Source of the DNA: Chloroflexota bacterium
GTDB taxonomy: Bacteria; Chloroflexota; Anaerolineae; Caldilineales; Caldilineaceae
DNA: 14,455 nucleotides
Direction: 5' to 3'
Assembly: GCA_003577005.1 (NCBI GenBank)
Contig: QEUW01000179.1
Coordinates: 1-14,455, forward strand
Below are positions 1 to 8,570 of the stretch, piece after piece. Under the pieces are notes generated by a model that was not told where the DNA came from, searched no databases, and worked only from the letters and a program-made list of their open reading frames with translations. The first letter of the stretch is position 1. The number at the start of each line of letters is the position of its first letter. The position numbers and the translations under genes were made by a program.

Positions 1-3000
1 TGACGCCCGGCGAGCGTTACCAGTTCACGCTGGGAACGGATATCACTTCGGTTGACGGTGTTGCATTGAACGCACCGGTCATCGTGACGTTGGTCGCCCA
101 GGCGCCCTTACAGGTGACCTCGACTCAGCCCGCCGACGGTGCCATCGACGTGAGCACGGCTAGCTCGATCATCGTTGTCTTCAACCGACCGGCGGTGCCG
201 CTCACCGGCGTAGACGAACAGGCCGGCCTGCCGCAGCCGCTCACCATCGACCCGCCCGTGGAAGGTGAGGGGGTATGGATCAACACCAGCATCTTTGCCT
301 TCCAGCCCACGCTCGGTCTGGCCGGCGCCACCGAATACCAGGTTACAGTCGAGCAACTGACCGGATTGATGGGTGAGACGCTGGCGGAGCCGGTCCATTT
401 TTCGTTTACCACCGCAGCCCCGATTGTGCTCGATGTCATGCCCCAGGGCGAGAAGATCCCGCCGACGCAGCCGGTAGTCGTCACCTTTAGCCAGCCGATG
501 GACCCGGCCAGCACCGAAGCGGCCTTTAGTCTTACCCGCACCAACGGTGATGGTGCGGAAAGCGTGGCCGGCGCCTTCACCTGGGACGAGGTTGGCGCCA
601 CGTTGACTTTTTCGCCGACGGCGCCATTGGCCTTTGGCGGCGCCTATCGAGTTCGAGTCGAGGCAAGCGCACAACCGGCCAGCCGCCAGGGCGCCCTGCG
701 CGAGGCGTTCGAGCGCGATTTCAGCGTCGTGCCCCTGCCCGCGGTGGAAGTCGTCTCGCCGCTGGATGGCGCCGCCAATGTCTCGCCCGACACCAACGTC
801 ACCATCCGCTTCAATGCGCCCATGAGCTATACGGCGGTGCTCCCCAACATCCAGGTGACGCCGACCTTGACGACGACGCGAATTTACAGCTATTACGCCG
901 ATTACATCAGCGAAGCGACGCTCAGTTGGTTCAAAGAGCCAAACACTACCTATACAGTCACCGTAGGGGGTGCGATCCCCGACAACTACGGCAACACCCT
1001 GGGCGAGGATTATGTCTTTAGCTTCACCACGGGCGATTACACCCCCTTCACGCGCATCAATCTTGACCGCTTTACCCATTTTAGCGCCATAACCGAGACG
1101 CGTGTCAGCGTCTACTACCGCAACGTGGAGAGCGTGGATGTTGCGCTTTACCGAGTGCCGACGAGCGAATTTCTCAAGTTGACCGGCAGCGACCAATGGC
1201 AAGTGTGGCAGGATTACCAGATCCCCGACCGGTCGGCCAATCGCATCTGGGCGCGCAGCTACGAGCCGCGTGTGGGCAAGAATGTCACGGCTCAGCAGAT
1301 CGTTACGCTGACAACCGAAAGCGGTGATCTCCTGCCACCGGGCTTTTACCTGTTGGAGGTCGACCAGCCCAAGACCGCCCCCCCAGTCGATCCCTACACG
1401 AATCCGGCCCAGGTACTCATTGTTTTGAGCAATTACAACCTGACGGTCAAAAAGAGTCAGGCTGGTGACAGCCTCGCCTGGCTGACCGACCTGCGCACCG
1501 GTGAGCCGGTGGCCGGCCAGCCCATCTCCTTCTATCTGGAACAAAATCGCCTGGCCGAGGCTACGACGGACGAGGACGGCATTGCCACGACGCAGCTCTT
1601 CTTGACCCAAGAGAATAGCTACTGGCCCGTGCGCGCCCTGGCCGGCCAGCCGGGCGATCCCCTCTTTGCCGCGGTCTCCAGCGAATGGAACACGGGAGTT
1701 GCCGTCTGGGATTTTGGCCTCAGCGGTGGTTACATGACTGAGCCATACCAGTTGCACTTCTACACCGACCGCCCGATCTACCGGCCTGGACAGACGGTCT
1801 ACTGGAAAGGCATTGTACGTGTGCTCGAAGAGGATGGCTATGCCCTGCCGCCCGCCGGCCAGACCGTAGGGATCATCGTGCGCGATGACCGGGGCAACGC
1901 CGTGGTCGAGACCGAGTACGAACTCAACGAAAACGGCACGGTCAACGGCCAGGTCGAACTGGCGTCGACCGCTGTGACCGGCTTTTACTATCTAGAAGCA
2001 CGTATCGAGGTGGCCGGTCGCACCGTCTACGGCGGCGCCGGGTTCCAGGTTGCCTCCTATCGCCGGCCCGAGTTCGAGGTGAGCGTGACGCCCGCACAGC
2101 CCGAATACACCCAGGGCGATACTGTCCGCATCGACGTGCAGGCCAGTTATTATAGCGGCGGGGCACTCGCCGATGCCCCGGTCGAGTGGCGCCTGATCGC
2201 CGAGCCCTATTTCTTCACCTGGGAGCAGGGGCCAACGGACCGCTTCTACAGCTTTACTCCTTATGATCCAGACCAGGAGACCGACGACCCCTACCGCTAT
2301 CCCTACTACGGCCTGGTACAAGAGGGACGAGGGCAGACGGCAGCCGACGGTACCTTTGTCATCGAAGTGCCCGCCGCCATCCAGGATTCGCTCCACAGCC
2401 AACGCTGGGCCTTTGACGTGACGGTGCAGAGCCCAACCAACCAGTTTGTCAGCGGCCGCACGACCGTTCCCGTCCATAAGGGCGAGTTCTACATTGGCCT
2501 CAGCCCGCAGCGTTATGTGGTCAATATCGGCGATGAAAGCACGGTGGATATAGTCACAGTGACGCCCCAGGGCGACCGCTATGCCGGAGCAGAGCTGGCG
2601 GTCACGGTCTATGAGTACGAGTGGAACAGCGTCTACACCCGCGCCGCCGATGGCACCTACCATTGGCAGACCAGCGTCCTCCGCACGCCGGTGTTGACCA
2701 CGACAGTCACGACCAACCGTCAAGGTGAAGCGGCCATCGGCTGGCGGCCGGATAGAGCCGGGCAGTATCAGATTGTGGCGCGCGGGGAAGATGATGCTGG
2801 CAACACTGTGAGCAGCGCAGCCTACCTCTATGTAAGCGACCCAACTCAGGGCGGCTTTGTGGCCTGGCCGCGCGAAAACAACGACCGCATCCGGCTGGTC
2901 GCCGACAAACAACTATACGAACCGGGCGAGACAGCCAGTATTCTGGTCCCCAGCCCCTTTAACGGGCCAGTCCGGGCCTTGGTCACGCTCGAACAGGCCG

Positions 3001-5633
3001 GCGTCGTCGAGACGCAAGTCATCACCCTCACCGGCAACAGCGAGACACTCGAGATCCCGGTCACCGCCGAGCAGATCCCCAATATCTTCGTTGGGGTCAT
3101 TCTAGTTAAGGGTGTGGACGAGACCAATCCGCTGCCGGCCATGCGTGTTGGCTATGCGCAATTGAACATCGACACAAGCCAAAAAGAATTGACTATCCAG
3201 GTCGAGGCCTCCGCTACAGAGGTGGCGCCGCGCGACACCGTCACCTATACCCTCACGGTCGTCGACAGCACCGGTGAGCCGGTGACGGGCGCCGAGGTCA
3301 GTCTGGCGATGGTAGACAAGGCAGTGCTTGCCCTCGCGGCAGGCGACACGCGCAGTCTGCTCGACATTTTCTATTACCAGCGCCCGCTAGGGGTGACGAC
3401 CGGTGTGCTGCTGGCGATCAACAAGGACCGCCTCAGCCAGCAATTAAGCGAAGGCGCCAAGGGTGGCGGCGGCGGCCCCGGCGGCGGTCTGGAAGTGCGC
3501 GAGGATTTCCCCGACGTGGCCTACTGGCGCGCCGAACTTACCACCGACGCCAACGGGCAGATCGTGGTCGCTATCCCCCTGCCCGACAACCTGACAACGT
3601 GGAGCCTGGCGGCCAAAGCGATCACCGCCAACACGCTGATGGGTGAGACCACCTACGAGACGGTGGTCACCAAGGAGTTGCAGGTCCGGCCGCTGTTGCC
3701 CCGCTTCTTCACCGCCGGCGACCGCGCCCGCATTGGCGCGGTCGTGCTCAACACCACGGATGAAGCAGCGAGCGACCTGCGCTTTACGATCGAGGCAACG
3801 GGCGCTACGCTAGAGACGCAACAGACGGTGCTCACAACCACAGTGGATGCAAACGACCAGATGCGCTTCGACTTTCCCATCGCGGTTGACGCGGCTGCGC
3901 CCGCGGTCATTGTCACCATGACGGCGCAATCTGATCTCCTATCCGACGCTGTCCGGCTGGAGATTCCAGTTCTGCGCTATGAGACGCCCGAAGTCGTGGG
4001 TACGTCCGGCGAGGTCCCGCTGGAAGGCGTTGTCGAGGGTCTTGTCGTACCAGCAGAGGCCACCGATAATGGCGAACTGGTGGTCCAATTGGAGCCGAGC
4101 CTTGCAGCCGGGATGGTTGATGGTCTCACCTATCTGGAGCATTATCCTTATGAGTGCAATGAGCAAACGGTGAGCCGCTTCCTACCGAATCTGCTGACCA
4201 TGCGGGCATTGCGGGCGCTCAATATCGAAGACGCCGAACTGGAGACCAGGCTGGCCTACCAGCTTGGCATCGGTGTGCAGCAACTCATGAGCCGCCAGAA
4301 CGCCGACGGCGGCTGGGGCTACTGGCCGGGTGAGGAGAGTTCGCCCTTTATCTCGGCCTATGTGCTCTGGGGCTTGCACACCGCTGACAGCATGGGCTAT
4401 TCGGTGGCGGCGCGCACGCTCACAAACGCGGCCAACTATCTGGAGCGCCAGTTCGACGCCCCGAAGGATGTCGAAGCGAACTGGCTGCTCAACGAGATGG
4501 CGTTTATGAACTTTGTGCTGTCGGAGATGGGAGCCGGCGACCCGGGCCGCGCCAGCACGCTCTACGAGGTGCGCGAGCGGCTGAGTTACTACGGCCAAGC
4601 CTTGCTGGCCATGACTCTCGCCAACCTGGCGCAGACAGAGAACGGCGCGGTCGCTGACCCGCGCATCGATACACTGCTCGATAACCTCTTTGGCGCTGCT
4701 CGCTTGAGTGCCACCGGCGCCTCGTGGCACGAGGAAGAGACCGACTTCGCCACGCTCAACACCGACACCCGTACGACGAGTATCGTCCTGGCTGCCTTTG
4801 TGCGGCTTGACCCACAGCAGCCCCTCTTATCACAGGTAGTACGGTGGTTGATGAGCGCGCGCGAGGCCGGCCGTTGGTCCACCACACAGGAGAACGCGTG
4901 GGCGATCATTGCGCTGACCGACTGGCTCGCCGCTACGGATGAACTCGAAGGTGACTACGAGTGGGCCGTACAACTCAACGGCGACGAACTTGGCCGCGGC
5001 CAGGTAACGCCCGCCACCGTAAGAGAGCAAGTGACACTCCGTATGGACATCCGCAACCTGTTGCGCGACGAGGCCAACCTGCTGCGCATCGACCGCGACA
5101 ACCGCCAGGCCAACGGCCGCGGCCAGCTTTACTACACGACACACCTGCGCTACTATCTCGACGCGCTGGCCATCCAACCTCGCGACCGCGGCATCGTCGT
5201 GGAGCGCCGCTTCGAGTTCGACGGTAAACCGGTCAGCACGGCAGGCGTGGGCGAAGTGATCAGCGTCACCGCCACGATTATCGCGCCGACCGACCTCTAC
5301 CATGCGCTCATCGAAGTGCCGATCCCGGCCGGTGTCGAGCCTATCGACCCCAGCCTGGCTACTACTGCCAGCGTCTTTGGCGGGCCAGAACTGGCCCCCA
5401 CGGAGCAGAGTCGTAATTCGTGGCGCTTCTGGACGCCGACCTACACCGACATTCGCGACGACAGGGTAGCGCTCTTTGCCACCTACCTGCCCGCCGGCGC
5501 CTACGAATACACGTTCCTGGTACGCGCCACTGTGCCGGGCGAATACCGCGTGCTCCCGGTTTACGGCGAAATGATGTATTTCAACGAGGTGTGGGGACGC
5601 AGCAGTGGAGCTTTGTTTACGGTGACGGAGTGA
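1..5633 (+). CDS. Alpha-2-macroglobulin family protein, 5' end outside window (partial)
   Basis: The open frame runs from base 3 through to the stop at 5631-5633 with no interruption, giving 1876 visible residues. The TTG at 66 is in mid-domain and is not the start. Order seen: the end of one Ig-like domain; at least three further SbsA/Big_5-type Ig domains (about 110-1040, recognisable by repeated FSFTT ends and 'P.DGA..V' starts); several macroglobulin (MG) domains (about 1040-3400); a Gly-rich linker (3462-3491); the A2M core domain with its FPDVAYW and PDNLTTW signatures (about 3500-3660); the thioester motif C-N-E-Q at 4155-4166; an alpha-helical thioester domain (4155-about 4950, with a GGWGYWPG motif); and a C-terminal MG10-like domain. 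In the family, a cleaved bait region triggers covalent trapping of proteases through the Cys-Gln thioester. Here the protein is probably surface-anchored and defensive, but the signal peptide is not in the window. pbpC, a common partner in Proteobacteria, is not seen. The family call is very secure. Confidence 0.96.
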   Translation, partial: TPGERYQFTLGTDITSVDGVALNAPVIVTLVAQAPLQVTSTQPADGAIDVSTASSIIVVFNRPAVPLTGVDEQAGLPQPLTIDPPVEGEGVWINTSIFAFQPTLGLAGATEYQVTVEQLTGLMGETLAEPVHFSFTTAAPIVLDVMPQGEKIPPTQPVVVTFSQPMDPASTEAAFSLTRTNGDGAESVAGAFTWDEVGATLTFSPTAPLAFGGAYRVRVEASAQPASRQGALREAFERDFSVVPLPAVEVVSPLDGAANVSPDTNVTIRFNAPMSYTAVLPNIQVTPTLTTTRIYSYYADYISEATLSWFKEPNTTYTVTVGGAIPDNYGNTLGEDYVFSFTTGDYTPFTRINLDRFTHFSAITETRVSVYYRNVESVDVALYRVPTSEFLKLTGSDQWQVWQDYQIPDRSANRIWARSYEPRVGKNVTAQQIVTLTTESGDLLPPGFYLLEVDQPKTAPPVDPYTNPAQVLIVLSNYNLTVKKSQAGDSLAWLTDLRTGEPVAGQPISFYLEQNRLAEATTDEDGIATTQLFLTQENSYWPVRALAGQPGDPLFAAVSSEWNTGVAVWDFGLSGGYMTEPYQLHFYTDRPIYRPGQTVYWKGIVRVLEEDGYALPPAGQTVGIIVRDDRGNAVVETEYELNENGTVNGQVELASTAVTGFYYLEARIEVAGRTVYGGAGFQVASYRRPEFEVSVTPAQPEYTQGDTVRIDVQASYYSGGALADAPVEWRLIAEPYFFTWEQGPTDRFYSFTPYDPDQETDDPYRYPYYGLVQEGRGQTAADGTFVIEVPAAIQDSLHSQRWAFDVTVQSPTNQFVSGRTTVPVHKGEFYIGLSPQRYVVNIGDESTVDIVTVTPQGDRYAGAELAVTVYEYEWNSVYTRAADGTYHWQTSVLRTPVLTTTVTTNRQGEAAIGWRPDRAGQYQIVARGEDDAGNTVSSAAYLYVSDPTQGGFVAWPRENNDRIRLVADKQLYEPGETASILVPSPFNGPVRALVTLEQAGVVETQVITLTGNSETLEIPVTAEQIPNIFVGVILVKGVDETNPLPAMRVGYAQLNIDTSQKELTIQVEASATEVAPRDTVTYTLTVVDSTGEPVTGAEVSLAMVDKAVLALAAGDTRSLLDIFYYQRPLGVTTGVLLAINKDRLSQQLSEGAKGGGGGPGGGLEVREDFPDVAYWRAELTTDANGQIVVAIPLPDNLTTWSLAAKAITANTLMGETTYETVVTKELQVRPLLPRFFTAGDRARIGAVVLNTTDEAASDLRFTIEATGATLETQQTVLTTTVDANDQMRFDFPIAVDAAAPAVIVTMTAQSDLLSDAVRLEIPVLRYETPEVVGTSGEVPLEGVVEGLVVPAEATDNGELVVQLEPSLAAGMVDGLTYLEHYPYECNEQTVSRFLPNLLTMRALRALNIEDAELETRLAYQLGIGVQQLMSRQNADGGWGYWPGEESSPFISAYVLWGLHTADSMGYSVAARTLTNAANYLERQFDAPKDVEANWLLNEMAFMNFVLSEMGAGDPGRASTLYEVRERLSYYGQALLAMTLANLAQTENGAVADPRIDTLLDNLFGAARLSATGASWHEEETDFATLNTDTRTTSIVLAAFVRLDPQQPLLSQVVRWLMSAREAGRWSTTQENAWAIIALTDWLAATDELEGDYEWAVQLNGDELGRGQVTPATVREQVTLRMDIRNLLRDEANLLRIDRDNRQANGRGQLYYTTHLRYYLDALAIQPRDRGIVVERRFEFDGKPVSTAGVGEVISVTATIIAPTDLYHALIEVPIPAGVEPIDPSLATTASVFGGPELAPTEQSRNSWRFWTPTYTDIRDDRVALFATYLPAGAYEYTFLVRATVPGEYRVLPVYGEMMYFNEVWGRSSGALFTVTE

Positions 5634-5648
5634 GGGAGTAGAAGGGCA

Positions 5649-5685
5649 CTCGGTGCGTTGCACGCCTTGCGTGCAACGCACCGAG
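5649..5685. terminator. Strong hairpin between convergent genes, candidate bidirectional terminator
   Basis: A perfect 16-bp inverted repeat (5649-5664 with 5670-5685) has a 5-nt loop CCTTG, of which the outer C and G could also pair. It starts 15 bp after the macroglobulin stop and ends 36 bp before the stop of the opposing kinase gene, so it can serve both. No T-tract follows on either strand, so it is not a canonical intrinsic terminator. It may act as an RNA 3'-end stabiliser or a factor-assisted terminator. Confidence 0.6.
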
Positions 5686-5721
5686 CCGGAGCGGGTCGGG
5701 TGGCGATGACTTTGCGGACGC

Positions 5722-6948
5722 TTAGCGACCAGAAACGGTATTCTCACCCAATAGGTCAATAATTCGCACCAACGTAACCTCATCACCAAAGCTGCCAGCC
5801 TTGGTGATGAGGTTATACTTTTCCCCGCCACTGGTCACGCCCGTCAGGAGCGGGATGCCTGGCATTACCTCCGCTCGAACGGTCAGTTGGTGGATGTCCA
5901 GTCGCTCCAGTGTGTGAACCGCCGTATCGCCGCCCACCAGGACGATCAGACCGGGCTGTAGCACCTCGGCAAGCCGCGCCGCCGTATCCGCCAGGGCAGC
6001 GGCCAGCGAACGGGCACGCTCGCCTTCGAGAATGGTTCCCGCAGCCGGTTTTGGCAGATGCACGATCACGCCTCGTTTGCTCGTGGGCTCCAAACCTACC
6101 GGGGCGCTCTGGTCTTGGTCCACCTCGATGAGCGAAAGGTTGTTCTGCCCTCTCAACGCGTCGATCTGGCGGTGCGCCATTGTGCTGCCGCTTCCCACGA
6201 CTGCTAGTAGGGGTGGGCGCATAGGCAGCGGTGGGGGGTGCGTTGTAGCAGGGGCAAATCCTTCTTGGGCGATGAGCGAACGGGCAAGTGGCGCCACCAA
6301 GCCGGCGCTGCCGCACAAGAGCGCATGGGGCAATACCCTCTGCGTGGCCGCCAACAACGTTGCCAGGTCGTCATCGCTCAACGCATCGACCACCAGGATC
6401 TGCGCGCCCTGGCCGGCGGCTGCACGCATGGCAGCGGCCAGGGCGCCAGTCCCTTTCTCAACAATCTCCAACGGCAACAGAGCAACTGGGCGCGCCGTCT
6501 CACGGGTGATCAGCGCCGGCAGGTAGAGCAGCGGCTCTTGTTGCCCACTCAGGATGAGCATCCCATCCGCCAACCCGCGCCTCTGCGCTGGAAAAGCAGG
6601 GCAGACGACAGCAACGGTCGGGTGATCGGGACGCGCCAGCGCGCCGAGCATTGCGTCCAGCTCAGCGCCGATATTGCCACGCAGGGTTGAATCGATCTTC
6701 TTGTACCAGGTAGCAGGAGGGGCACGCAACGCTGCCACCAGCGTGCGCACCTGTTCGGCGGCTTCCCCCGGTGGCAGGAAACGGGAGTCGCTGGAAAAGG
6801 CGACGACGCCGGGCGGCCACGCTGCCGGGACGGGGCGTAGATAGATGGTGGCAGGCAGTCCGGCATCAAAGGCGCGCGCTGCGCTGTCGGCGGCGCCCGT
6901 CAGGTCATCGGCGACAATGATCAGGTGCCTGACAAGCTGATAACTCAT
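5722..6948 (-). CDS. Four-carbon acid sugar kinase family protein (DUF1537/OtnK type)
   Basis: The 408-residue protein has the family's N-terminal nucleophile region ADDLTGAAD (residues 13-21), KKIDSTLRGN (about 90-100), CPAFPAQRRG, then the C-terminal nucleotide-binding half with LCGSAGL, VVGSGS, LVGGDTA and MPGIPLLTG...ITKAGSFGDE. Known members phosphorylate four-carbon acid sugars such as 3-oxo-tetronate, D-threonate, L-threonate or D-erythronate, in the cytoplasm, with ATP. The substrate here cannot be told from sequence. The start chosen is the ATG at 6948-6946. Its A is the last base of the upstream thiolase stop (TAATG), a stop-restart arrangement. An upstream start at 6999 would add 17 residues unlike the family and overlap the thiolase. 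Usual partners (PdxA2 dehydrogenase, class II aldolase OtnC, isomerase OtnI) are absent nearby, and pairing with a thiolase is odd. A 15-bp inverted repeat lies within its last codons. Confidence 0.9.
   Translation of the reverse strand: MSYQLVRHLIIVADDLTGAADSAARAFDAGLPATIYLRPVPAAWPPGVVAFSSDSRFLPPGEAAEQVRTLVAALRAPPATWYKKIDSTLRGNIGAELDAMLGALARPDHPTVAVVCPAFPAQRRGLADGMLILSGQQEPLLYLPALITRETARPVALLPLEIVEKGTGALAAAMRAAAGQGAQILVVDALSDDDLATLLAATQRVLPHALLCGSAGLVAPLARSLIAQEGFAPATTHPPPLPMRPPLLAVVGSGSTMAHRQIDALRGQNNLSLIEVDQDQSAPVGLEPTSKRGVIVHLPKPAAGTILEGERARSLAAALADTAARLAEVLQPGLIVLVGGDTAVHTLERLDIHQLTVRAEVMPGIPLLTGVTSGGEKYNLITKAGSFGDEVTLVRIIDLLGENTVSGR
5775..5815. repeat. 15-bp perfect inverted repeat inside the 3' end of the kinase gene
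   Basis: Bases 5775-5789 (TAACCTCATCACCAA) are the exact reverse complement of 5801-5815, with an 11-nt loop. The arms encode the conserved YNLITK and GDEVT stretches flanking the AGSF of the kinase. The symmetry is therefore superimposed on coding sequence, about 50 bp before the stop. It could stabilise the 3' end of the mRNA or be a by-product of codon choice. Confidence 0.6.
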
Positions 6949-8192
6949 TACCCCACCCACTCGACAACTGTCGCCACACCCTGGCCGACGCCAACACACA
7001 AGGTGACAAGGCCATAGGGCGACGTAGCGACGCCCGTCGCGCGGCGGCGCTTCATCTCATGGACCAGCGTGGTCATCAAGCGGGCGCCCGAACAACCTAG
7101 CGGATGGCCGAGGGCGATGGCGCCGCCGTTGATATTGGTCCGTTCGTGGGGCAGCCCCAGCTCATCCATCACCGCCAGCGTCTGGACGGCAAAGGCTTCG
7201 TTGAGTTCGATGAGGTCGAGGTCGGCCACGGCCAACCCGGTGCGCGCCAGCACTTTGCGGATGGCAGGCACCGGCCCGATCCCCATGATGCGCGGGTCCA
7301 CCCCCGCCGAGGCCGAGCCGACGATCCGCACGAGCGGTCTCATTCCCAGCGCAGCAGCTTGTTGGCTCGACATGAGCAGCAACGCTGCAGCGCCGTCGTT
7401 GAGACCAGACGAGTTGCCCGCCGTCACCGTTCCACCAGTACGGAAAGCGGGCTTTAGCCGGGCCAGCCGCTCCAGACTCGTCGCCACTTCGTAACGTCCG
7501 TCGACCCACTTCATGCGCGGATGCTCGTCGGTATCGACAATCTGCGGCTCCCCTTTCGGCTGTGGAACGATGATCGGCGCAATCTCGGCCTGAAACTTGC
7601 CGGCGTTGATGGCGGCCACCGCCCGGCGCTGGCTTTCGAGCGCATAGGCATCCTGCCGTTCACGGGAAATATGGGTTTGCTCGTAGAGGTTCTCGGCTGT
7701 TTCGCCCATGGCTTCGAGCGGAAAGAGGGCTTCCATACGCGGGTTGGGAAAGCGCCAGCCCAGGCTGGTGTCAAAAACATTGAGCGTGCGGTCGAAGGCC
7801 ACTTCGCTCTTGCCGAGGACAAAGGGAGCGCGGGTCATGCTCTCGACGCCGCCGGCGACTATCACTTCCGCTTCGCCTGTCTGGATCGTGCGGCTGGCGG
7901 CGATGATAGCGTCCAGCCCAGAGGCGCAGAGCCGGTTGACCGTGACGCCGGTCACCGTGTGGGGAAGGCCGGCCAGGAGGGCAGCCATGCGCGCCACGTT
8001 GCGGTTGTCTTCGCCAGCCTGGTTGGCACAGCCCAACACCACTTCGTCGATCAGGGCGGGGTCGATGCCGGTGCGTTCGACCAGCGCGCCGAGCACGTGG
8101 GCGGCCAGGTCATCGGGCCGCACGGAGCTGAGCGCGCCACGCAGGGTACCCACAGGTGTACGGACGGCGTCAATGATTACAGCGTCTATCAT
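6948..8192 (-). CDS. Thiolase (acetyl-CoA acyltransferase, beta-ketoadipyl-CoA thiolase-like)
   Basis: The 414-residue protein has all three thiolase active-site blocks: nucleophile Cys89 in NRLCASG, His363 in [14 protein letters not shown], and Cys399 in TLCVGVGQG, plus the NEAFA motif. The block [17 protein letters not shown] near residues 54-70 is what PcaF/PaaJ-type thiolases carry. These split beta-ketoadipyl-CoA into succinyl-CoA and acetyl-CoA in aromatic degradation. A general fatty-acid or acetoacetyl-CoA thiolase remains possible. The start is the ATG at 8192, where the homologous MIDAVIID stretch begins, preceded by a GGGAG ribosome site. A GTG at 8219 would add nine residues and lacks this support. 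It is first in a two-gene operon with the sugar-acid kinase (1-nt overlap) and is read from the promoter near 8300. No other aromatic-pathway gene lies in the window. Confidence 0.94.
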   Translation of the reverse strand: MIDAVIIDAVRTPVGTLRGALSSVRPDDLAAHVLGALVERTGIDPALIDEVVLGCANQAGEDNRNVARMAALLAGLPHTVTGVTVNRLCASGLDAIIAASRTIQTGEAEVIVAGGVESMTRAPFVLGKSEVAFDRTLNVFDTSLGWRFPNPRMEALFPLEAMGETAENLYEQTHISRERQDAYALESQRRAVAAINAGKFQAEIAPIIVPQPKGEPQIVDTDEHPRMKWVDGRYEVATSLERLARLKPAFRTGGTVTAGNSSGLNDGAAALLLMSSQQAAALGMRPLVRIVGSASAGVDPRIMGIGPVPAIRKVLARTGLAVADLDLIELNEAFAVQTLAVMDELGLPHERTNINGGAIALGHPLGCSGARLMTTLVHEMKRRRATGVATSPYGLVTLCVGVGQGVATVVEWVG

Positions 8193-8272
8193 CGGTGGCT
8201 CCCGCAGTTTAGAGAACACCTTTCCACTCTGCGTTTTGCATTCTCAGAGCGCAGCCTCTTGTTCTGAGGTAA

Positions 8273-8286
8273 GGTGTAATTGCACC
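8273..8286. promoter_or_regulatory. Near-palindrome in the thiolase leader, possible operator
   Basis: GGTGTAATTGCACC is symmetric except for one base pair counted on both sides. It lies at about +8 to +21 of the predicted thiolase transcript. The motif AAGGTGT occurs three times in this leader/promoter stretch (8271-8278 and 8320-8327 on +, 8215-8222 on -). This is what a repressor binding around the promoter might use, but no regulator gene is in the window, so the role is a guess. Confidence 0.3.
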
Positions 8287-8299
8287 CAAGGCAAACGGG

Positions 8300-8329
8300 A
8301 TTATAGCACAGGGCTATATAAGGTGTACA
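8300..8329 (-). promoter_or_regulatory. Promoter of the thiolase-kinase operon (extended -10)
   Basis: On the minus strand a perfect TATAAT (8305-8300) is preceded by TGC, giving an extended -10. A weak -35, TGTACA (8329-8324), sits 18 bp further up. The predicted start of transcription is near 8293, leaving a leader of about 100 nt before the thiolase ATG. The -35 hexamer is itself palindromic and part of an AAGGTGTACA stretch. Confidence 0.65.
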
Positions 8330-8349
8330 ACGCCGGTGTGGAACGTGGT

Positions 8350-8550
8350 GCGTCCAGGATTGGGGGCGAAGCGGCGGCGGGACAAGCATTCCGGGAAAGG
8401 GCCGGCGCCCGTTTGCATGACCAGCCCCTCTCCGGCCCTTTCCCGGAATGCGGGTTCTATGGTCGCCCCAAATAGGGTAGCTTCTCGATCAGGCTGTTTT
8501 GCCCCCTCCCGGGAAGGTGGTCACGCAAACCTACCCCCAATCCTGGACGC
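8350..8550. repeat. 201-bp structured inverted-repeat element between two divergent promoters
   Basis: The outer arms are a perfect 17-bp inverted repeat (8350-8366 with 8534-8550). Inside is a perfect 20-bp inverted repeat (8386-8405 with 8432-8451) with a 26-nt loop. A third pair, 8411-8423 with 8518-8530 (12 of 13 match), has its first arm in the loop of the 20-bp hairpin and its second arm outside it. The direct repeat CGTGGT flanks the unit at 8344-8349 and 8559-8564. No protein-like frame is convincing. It could be a non-autonomous MITE-like insertion with a 6-bp target duplication, offset by 8 bp on the right, or a structured RNA/DNA element. Confidence 0.7.
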
Positions 8551-8570
8551 CCCCCCTTCGTGGTCGCAGG

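Noticed and set aside
66..68. TTG as start of the macroglobulin gene
   Set aside because: The frame is open to the window edge, and the upstream 21 codons (ending FTLGTDITSVDGVALN) belong to an Ig-like domain.
108..1757. 549-codon open frame on the minus strand opposite the macroglobulin gene
   Set aside because: It is the antisense shadow of a GC-rich coding sequence: Arg/Gly/Ala-rich composition, no recognisable domain, and the plus-strand protein is certain.
1992..2912. 306-codon minus-strand open frame inside the macroglobulin gene
   Set aside because: It is a GC-driven shadow; its translation resembles no family.
4830..5831. 333-codon minus-strand open frame running into the kinase 3' end
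   Set aside because: It overlaps two well-supported genes, has no domain signature, and crosses the strong intergenic hairpin.
7521..8267. 248-codon plus-strand frame opposite the thiolase
   Set aside because: It is antisense to a thiolase with all active-site motifs, with no ribosome site or domain of its own.
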